Source: Streptomyces sp. NBC_00683 | GTDB lineage: Bacteria; Actinomycetota; Actinomycetes; Streptomycetales; Streptomycetaceae | NCBI RefSeq assembly: GCF_036226745.1 | Contig: NZ_CP109013.1 | Span: forward strand, 6,076,001 to 6,140,000 | Length of the DNA: 64,000 bases | Direction of reading: 5' to 3' | Part shown: positions 60,267-64,000 of the stretch, piece by piece | Numbering within the stretch: position 1 is the stretch's first letter | Layout of the letters: every line of letters begins with the position of its first letter | Program-made: the position numbers and the translations under genes | The notes under the pieces: generated by a model | The model's database searches: none | The model's input: only the letters and a program-made list of their open reading frames with translations | Told to the model about the DNA's origin: nothing

Positions 60267-60692
60267 TCAGGAACCGGAGTAGACCTGCTCCGCCCAGCCG
60301 GCGACCTGCTCGTCCGAGAGGTGCCGCGCCAGGTCCGCCTCGCTGATCATGCCGATGAGCTTCTTGTTCTCGATCACCGGCAGTCGGCGGATCCGGTGGC
60401 TCTGCATCTCCTCGAGCACCGCGTCGACGTCGGCGGTCGCCTCGATCCAGCGCGGTGTGCCGTCGCAGAGGTCGCCCGCCGTCAGCTTCGACGGATCGTG
60501 CCCCGACGCCACGCACTTGATCACGATGTCGCGGTCGGTGATGATGCCGACCATCCTGTCCTGATCACCATGGGCGGACACGGGCAGGGCGCCCACCTTG
60601 TGGTCGCGCATCATCTGCGCGGCACGGTCGAGCGTCTCGTGTGCCGGGATCCAGTGGGCCCCGGTGTGCATGATGTCCTTGGCAGTGGTCAT
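60267..60692 (-). CDS. CBS-domain pair protein
   Basis: The 141-aa protein is essentially two CBS motifs: AKDIMHTGAHWIPAHETLDRAAQMM (split: KDIMHTG, ETLDRAAQMM) and ITDRDIVIK, then DLCDGTPRWIEAT and MISEADLARHLS. Such pairs bind adenine nucleotides and sense energy state. GGAGGA lies 5 nt before the ATG, fixing this start over the longer frame. It stands as a separate unit; partners are unknown. Confidence 0.86.
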   Translation of the reverse strand: MTTAKDIMHTGAHWIPAHETLDRAAQMMRDHKVGALPVSAHGDQDRMVGIITDRDIVIKCVASGHDPSKLTAGDLCDGTPRWIEATADVDAVLEEMQSHRIRRLPVIENKKLIGMISEADLARHLSDEQVAGWAEQVYSGS

Positions 60693-60816
60693 GGGGATTC
60701 CTCCTGCGTGCCGGTGGGCACGGCCGTACGGCCCGAGCGAACCCATCGTCATGGGCCCGTTCGGAGTACGCGAGCGCTGTCACCCATTCGGGTGCACGCC
60801 AAGGGCCCCGGACCAC

Positions 60817-61506
60817 TCAGGGACGGGGTGCCGCACCCCGTGCCGCGAGCATGTCCGCCATCAGGTCGAGCTCGGACCGCTGGGCCTCGACCATGCCCTG
60901 GGCGAGGCGCTTCTCCACCGGCACCGTGCACTGCTCCGCGCAGCCGCGCGCCATGTCGACGCCGCCCTTGTGGTGGTCGGTCATCAGCTGCAGGAAGAGG
61001 ATCTCGGCCTGCTCGCCACGGGCCGCCCGGAGCCCGTCGAGCTCCGTCCTGGTGGCCATGCCCGGCATGAGGGCCCCGTCGTGGGCCTTGAATCCGGCCT
61101 CCGAGCCCTCCGCGTGGTGCATGGAGTGCTGCCGGTGGCCGGACATCCACGCCATCGGCTCCTGCCCGGCGGGAGCCGTCTTCGGCAGCTCCCACAGGTC
61201 CAGCCAGCCGAGCAGCATGCCGCGCTGGTTGGCCTGCGTGTTGGCGATGTCGTACGCGAGGCGTCGTACCTCCTCGTCCCGCGTACCGTCGCGCACGATG
61301 AACGACATCTCCACCGCCTGCTGATGGTGCACGGCCATGTCGCGCGCGAAGCCCGCGTCCGCCGACTCCGCCGAGGGGGTGCGGGGGGCCGGGGCCGTCC
61401 CGTCGTCCCGGGCGGCGGCGACCGTCGCCGCCCCGGCGAACAGCAGGGCAACCGTCACAGCGGAACCGGCCACCCACCGCGTACGGCGCGTGCCTGCCGA
61501 GCTCAC
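60817..61506 (-). CDS. DUF305-family exported protein
   Basis: The 229-aa protein has an N-terminal hydrophobic signal or anchor (about 13-32). The DUF305 domain shows FARDMAVHHQQAVEMSFIVRD (fragment MAVHHQQAVEM) near residues 53-70 and LQLMTDHHKGGVDMA later. It is rich in His and Met, including HRQHSMHHAEG, which suggests metal binding, perhaps copper. The GTG overlaps the stop of the DUF3105 gene by 4 bp, so the two form an operon. No enzymatic role is established. Confidence 0.82.
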   Translation of the reverse strand: MSSAGTRRTRWVAGSAVTVALLFAGAATVAAARDDGTAPAPRTPSAESADAGFARDMAVHHQQAVEMSFIVRDGTRDEEVRRLAYDIANTQANQRGMLLGWLDLWELPKTAPAGQEPMAWMSGHRQHSMHHAEGSEAGFKAHDGALMPGMATRTELDGLRAARGEQAEILFLQLMTDHHKGGVDMARGCAEQCTVPVEKRLAQGMVEAQRSELDLMADMLAARGAAPRP

Positions 61507-62177
61507 CCGTCGATCCCGCCCGTGCAGGGCGCCCCCGGCTCGGGCGTCTGCTTGCCCTGGACGTACTTCGCGAAGAACTGCGCGACCCGCCGGTCGTCCG
61601 CGCCGTCCACCGTGACCTGCTTGCCCCAGGCGCTCAGCATGATCGGACCGGCCTGGCCCTCGTACGGGCTCATCAGCGAGAACGGGGTGCTCCCGACGCG
61701 GGACGCAAGCTTCTTCACATCGGCGTCGGCCGCCTTGTCGTTGTACGTCACCCACACCGCGCCGTGCTCCAGGGCGTGCACGGCGTTGACGTTCGGGACG
61801 GCTTTTTCGTATACGACGCCGTCGCAGTTCAGCCAGGCCGGATTGTGGTCACCGCCGACGGGCGGCTCCATGGGGTACGCCACCTCGGTCGTGACGTGGT
61901 TGCGGGTCAGCTTCTTCGCGTCCCAGGACTTCTCGCCCGCGACCGGCTCGGCCGCCAGCTTCTCCTTCTCCTGCTCGGTCTGCTTGGCGTCCTGGGCCAG
62001 GCTCTCCGCGTTCCGGTCGTTCGCCTCCGACCTCTCCAGCAGCATGTACGTGCCGAAACCGAGCAGACCGGCGACCACGACGGCGCTCAGGCCTATGGCT
62101 ACGACACGGTTGCGGCGATCGCGCGCACGGTCGGCCTTGCGCATCTGCTCTATGCGGGTCCTGCGGTCGAAGCTCAT
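61503..62177 (-). CDS. DUF3105-family membrane protein
   Basis: The 224-aa protein has a basic cytoplasmic N-terminus, one membrane helix (about 25-46), a short charged coiled stretch (ESLAQDAKQTEQEKEKLAAE), and the DUF3105 domain outside: YPMEPPVGGDHNPAWLNCDGVVY (fragment PPVGGDHNP), HALEHGAVWVTY and PGAPC near the end. Two cysteines probably form a disulfide. In many actinomycetes this family sits beside DUF305, as here. Its function is not established. AGAAGGA precedes the ATG. Confidence 0.82.
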   Translation of the reverse strand: MSFDRRTRIEQMRKADRARDRRNRVVAIGLSAVVVAGLLGFGTYMLLERSEANDRNAESLAQDAKQTEQEKEKLAAEPVAGEKSWDAKKLTRNHVTTEVAYPMEPPVGGDHNPAWLNCDGVVYEKAVPNVNAVHALEHGAVWVTYNDKAADADVKKLASRVGSTPFSLMSPYEGQAGPIMLSAWGKQVTVDGADDRRVAQFFAKYVQGKQTPEPGAPCTGGIDG

Positions 62178-62327
62178 GTCGTCGGGTCCTTCTGCCAAGG
62201 GGAGGGAGGGACGGAACGGGCCGGAAAAACGGGTGCGCACGGGGCTGTAGGGAGCCCTCCACGCCCCTTGCACACCATGGCCGCCGATCGTAGTGGGTGG
62301 CCGAGTGCTCTCTCTCACACCGTGTGC

Positions 62328-62343
62328 GTAATCTGGGTGAAAT
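62328..62343 (+). promoter_or_regulatory. GlnR-type box candidate upstream of glnA2
   Basis: GTAAT-n6-GAAAT resembles the GTnAC-n6-GaAAC GlnR site with one change per half. It is 77 bp before the start codon. A single site would be a weak target. Confidence 0.35.
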
Positions 62344-62420
62344 CCCGGGTCGTGATACTGGAGTGTCTCCCCTACCCCGGGCGGTGGTGCACGGACCGTC
62401 TGAACTGCAAGGATGTGGCT

Positions 62421-63782
62421 ATGGACAAGCAGCAGGAATTCGTCCTCAGGACGCTTGAGGAGCGAGACATCCGCTTCGTACGGCTGTGGTTCACCGATGT
62501 ACTCGGTTACCTCAAGTCCGTCGCCGTCGCCCCCGCCGAGCTGGAGCAGGCCTTCGACGAGGGTATCGGCTTCGACGGCTCGGCCATCGAGGGCTTCGCC
62601 CGTGTATACGAATCGGACATGATCGCCAAGCCGGACCCGGCGACGTTCCAGATCCTGCCGTGGCGCGCGGAGGCACCGGGGACTGCGCGGATGTTCTGCG
62701 ACATCCTGATGCCGGACGGCTCGCCCTCCTTCGCGGACCCGCGCTACGTGCTGAAGCGCATCCTCGCCAAGACCTCCGACCTGGGCTTCACCTTCTACAC
62801 CCACCCGGAGATCGAGTTCTTCCTGCTGAAGAACAAGCCGGTCGACGGCAGCCGCCCGACCCCCGCCGACAGCTCCGGCTACTTCGACCACACCCCGCAG
62901 AACGTCGGCATGGACTTCCGCCGCCAGGCGATCACCATGCTCGAATCGATGGGCATCTCGGTCGAGTTCAGCCACCACGAGGGCGCCCCCGGCCAGCAGG
63001 AGATCGACCTGCGGTACGCGGACGCGCTCTCCACCGCCGACAACATCATGACCTTCCGCCTGGTCATGAAGCAGGTCGCGCTGGAGCAGGGCGTGCAGGC
63101 GACCTTCATGCCGAAGCCGTTCTCTGAGTACCCGGGCTCGGGCATGCACACCCACCTCTCCCTCTTCGAGGGCGACCGCAACGCGTTCTACGAGTCGGGT
63201 GCCGAGTACCAGCTCTCCAAGGTCGGCCGCTCCTTCATCGCGGGCCTGCTCAAGCACGCCGCGGAGATCTCCGCCGTGACGAACCAGTGGGTCAACTCCT
63301 ACAAGCGCATCTGGGGCGGCTCCACCCGCGCCGCGGGAGCGGGCGGCGAGGCGCCCTCGTACATCTGCTGGGGCCACAACAACCGCTCCGCGCTGATCCG
63401 CGTCCCGATGTACAAGCCCGGCAAGACCGGATCGGCCCGCGTCGAGGTCCGCTCCATCGACTCCGGCGCCAACCCCTACCTGACGTACGCGGTGCTGCTC
63501 GCCGCGGGCCTCAAGGGGATCGAGGAGGGCTACGAACTCCCGGCCGGCGCCGACGACGACGTCTGGGCACTCTCCGACGCCGAGCGCCGCGCGATGGGCA
63601 TCGAGCCGCTCCCGCAGAACCTGGGCGAGGCGATCGCGCTGATGGAGAAGAGCGAGCTGGTCGCGGAGACGCTGGGCGAGCACGTCTTCGACTTCTTCCT
63701 GCGCAACAAGAAGCAGGAGTGGGAGGAGTACCGCAGCGAGGTCACGGCCTTCGAGCTGAAGGCGCTCCTGCCGGTGCTGTAG
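62421..63782 (+). CDS. glnA2: glutamine synthetase-like enzyme, GlnA2 type
   Basis: The 453-aa protein has the full glutamine-synthetase fold. FDGSAIEGF holds the substrate Asp, the metal glutamates lie in EIEFFLL and QQEIDLRYADAL, GSGMHTHLSLF has the metal His, NNRSALIRVP binds nucleotide, and VEVRSID the arginine flap. The length is shorter than true GlnA (about 469). The position between nadE/panB genes recalls GlnA2 of S. coelicolor, reported to gamma-glutamylate polyamines rather than make glutamine; I assign it on recalled synteny. GYELPA replaces the NLYDLP adenylylation site, keeping its tyrosine. AAGGAT precedes the ATG. Confidence 0.82.
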   Translation: MDKQQEFVLRTLEERDIRFVRLWFTDVLGYLKSVAVAPAELEQAFDEGIGFDGSAIEGFARVYESDMIAKPDPATFQILPWRAEAPGTARMFCDILMPDGSPSFADPRYVLKRILAKTSDLGFTFYTHPEIEFFLLKNKPVDGSRPTPADSSGYFDHTPQNVGMDFRRQAITMLESMGISVEFSHHEGAPGQQEIDLRYADALSTADNIMTFRLVMKQVALEQGVQATFMPKPFSEYPGSGMHTHLSLFEGDRNAFYESGAEYQLSKVGRSFIAGLLKHAAEISAVTNQWVNSYKRIWGGSTRAAGAGGEAPSYICWGHNNRSALIRVPMYKPGKTGSARVEVRSIDSGANPYLTYAVLLAAGLKGIEEGYELPAGADDDVWALSDAERRAMGIEPLPQNLGEAIALMEKSELVAETLGEHVFDFFLRNKKQEWEEYRSEVTAFELKALLPVL

Positions 63783-63813
63783 GGGCAGTTCAGCCCTGTT
63801 CCGGTGAACGCAC

Positions 63814-63850
63814 GCTTCGGGCCGACGGTTTCGTACCGTCGGCCCGAAGC
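63814..63850 (+). terminator. strong terminator after glnA2
   Basis: A perfect 16-bp stem (63814-63829 with 63835-63850) and 5-nt loop TTCGT, 31 bp after the stop. It may serve both the glnA2 and the converging gene at the window end. Confidence 0.75.
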
Positions 63851-63948
63851 CGTTTCGGACGTGCTGGGCCGTCTGTGGGCCGTCCGGCGTTCCCGGCGGA
63901 CGGCGAACGCCGGCCCGGTCGTACGGACCGGCAGTCAGGTACGAGGCG

Positions 63949-64000
63949 TCAGCGAAGCTCGTACTCGACCGCCTCACGGATCTCGTCAGGCAGGCCGTCG
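63949..64000 (-). CDS. 3' end of a gene outside the window, product not identified
   Basis: Only the last 16 codons and the stop TGA (63949-63951) are visible, reading DGLPDEIREAVEYELR. The charged, helical end is not enough for a family call. It converges on glnA2. Confidence 0.45.
   Translation of the reverse strand, partial: DGLPDEIREAVEYELR

Noticed and set aside
61764..62420. In-frame upstream extension of glnA2
   Set aside because: The extra 219 residues are antisense to the DUF3105 gene and lack homology; AAGGAT precedes the 62421 ATG.
1..64000. Prophage, integrative element or large biosynthetic cluster
   Set aside because: No integrase, attachment site, tRNA, PKS or NRPS module is visible, and composition is uniform.

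Overview
The window reads as chromosomal DNA of a Streptomyces or close relative. G+C is very high, G/C fills third codon positions, GTG and TTG starts are frequent, and the families are typical of the genus: Tat-secreted PhoD, F420 enzymes, an AfsR-like giant regulator, SrtE-type LAXTG signals and DmdR/IdeR-type iron boxes. No tRNA, rRNA, phage, IS element or CRISPR array was found. The order panB - nadE - second-type glutamine synthetase fits what I recall of the S. coelicolor core around glnA2; that comparison is from memory.

1-6 kb, all on the minus strand: a tightly packed set encoding a class IV aminotransferase, a Nudix hydrolase, a small unknown protein, an FAD amine oxidase-like protein, a three-gene ABC-2 exporter and a HAD phosphatase (cut by the window start). 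It looks like a small uncharacterised metabolic and export operon. 6-9 kb: an intracellular GH3 beta-glucosidase behind a strong promoter with LacI-type and second-operator palindromes.

9-27 kb: ordinary accessory chromosome. It holds acetyltransferases, a GT2 glycosyltransferase, VOC proteins with an AraC regulator, an MFS/TetR divergent pair, PhzF, a lamin-tail secreted protein, an SDR, PhoD, a Gfo/Idh oxidoreductase, a Bcr/CflA pump, an Rsm22-like methyltransferase, a DDAH/TetR divergent pair and a degenerate Prim-Pol protein.

27-39.5 kb: an iron and heme acquisition block. efeO-efeB-efeU plus a lipoprotein gene imports and processes ferrous iron and heme. hmuT-hmuU-hmuV is a heme ABC importer. 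Two secreted HtaA-domain proteins, one with an LASTG sortase signal, should capture heme at the surface. hmuO encodes a heme oxygenase. Iron boxes lie at the efeO, htaA/hmuT and hmuO promoters; at htaA and hmuO the box sits in the -35/-10 spacer.

39.5-51 kb: methionine aminopeptidase, a small conserved protein, an EntS-like MFS, NpdG, a 235-bp inverted-repeat element related to a nearby terminator hairpin, an M50 site-2 protease, a 1110-aa AfsR-like regulator, a DrrAB-type exporter and panB.

51-58 kb: an efflux and resistance island with an operator-controlled DHA2 pump and its likely TetR repressor, a VanJ-like membrane phosphatase, and a Cmx/Cml-like chloramphenicol exporter. The exporter is preceded by a 24-codon leader peptide containing a perfect hairpin (a likely attenuator). 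A further MFS gene follows. 58-64 kb: nadE, a CBS protein, a DUF305/DUF3105 pair, a glnA2-like gene with a strong terminator, and the 3' end of an unknown gene.
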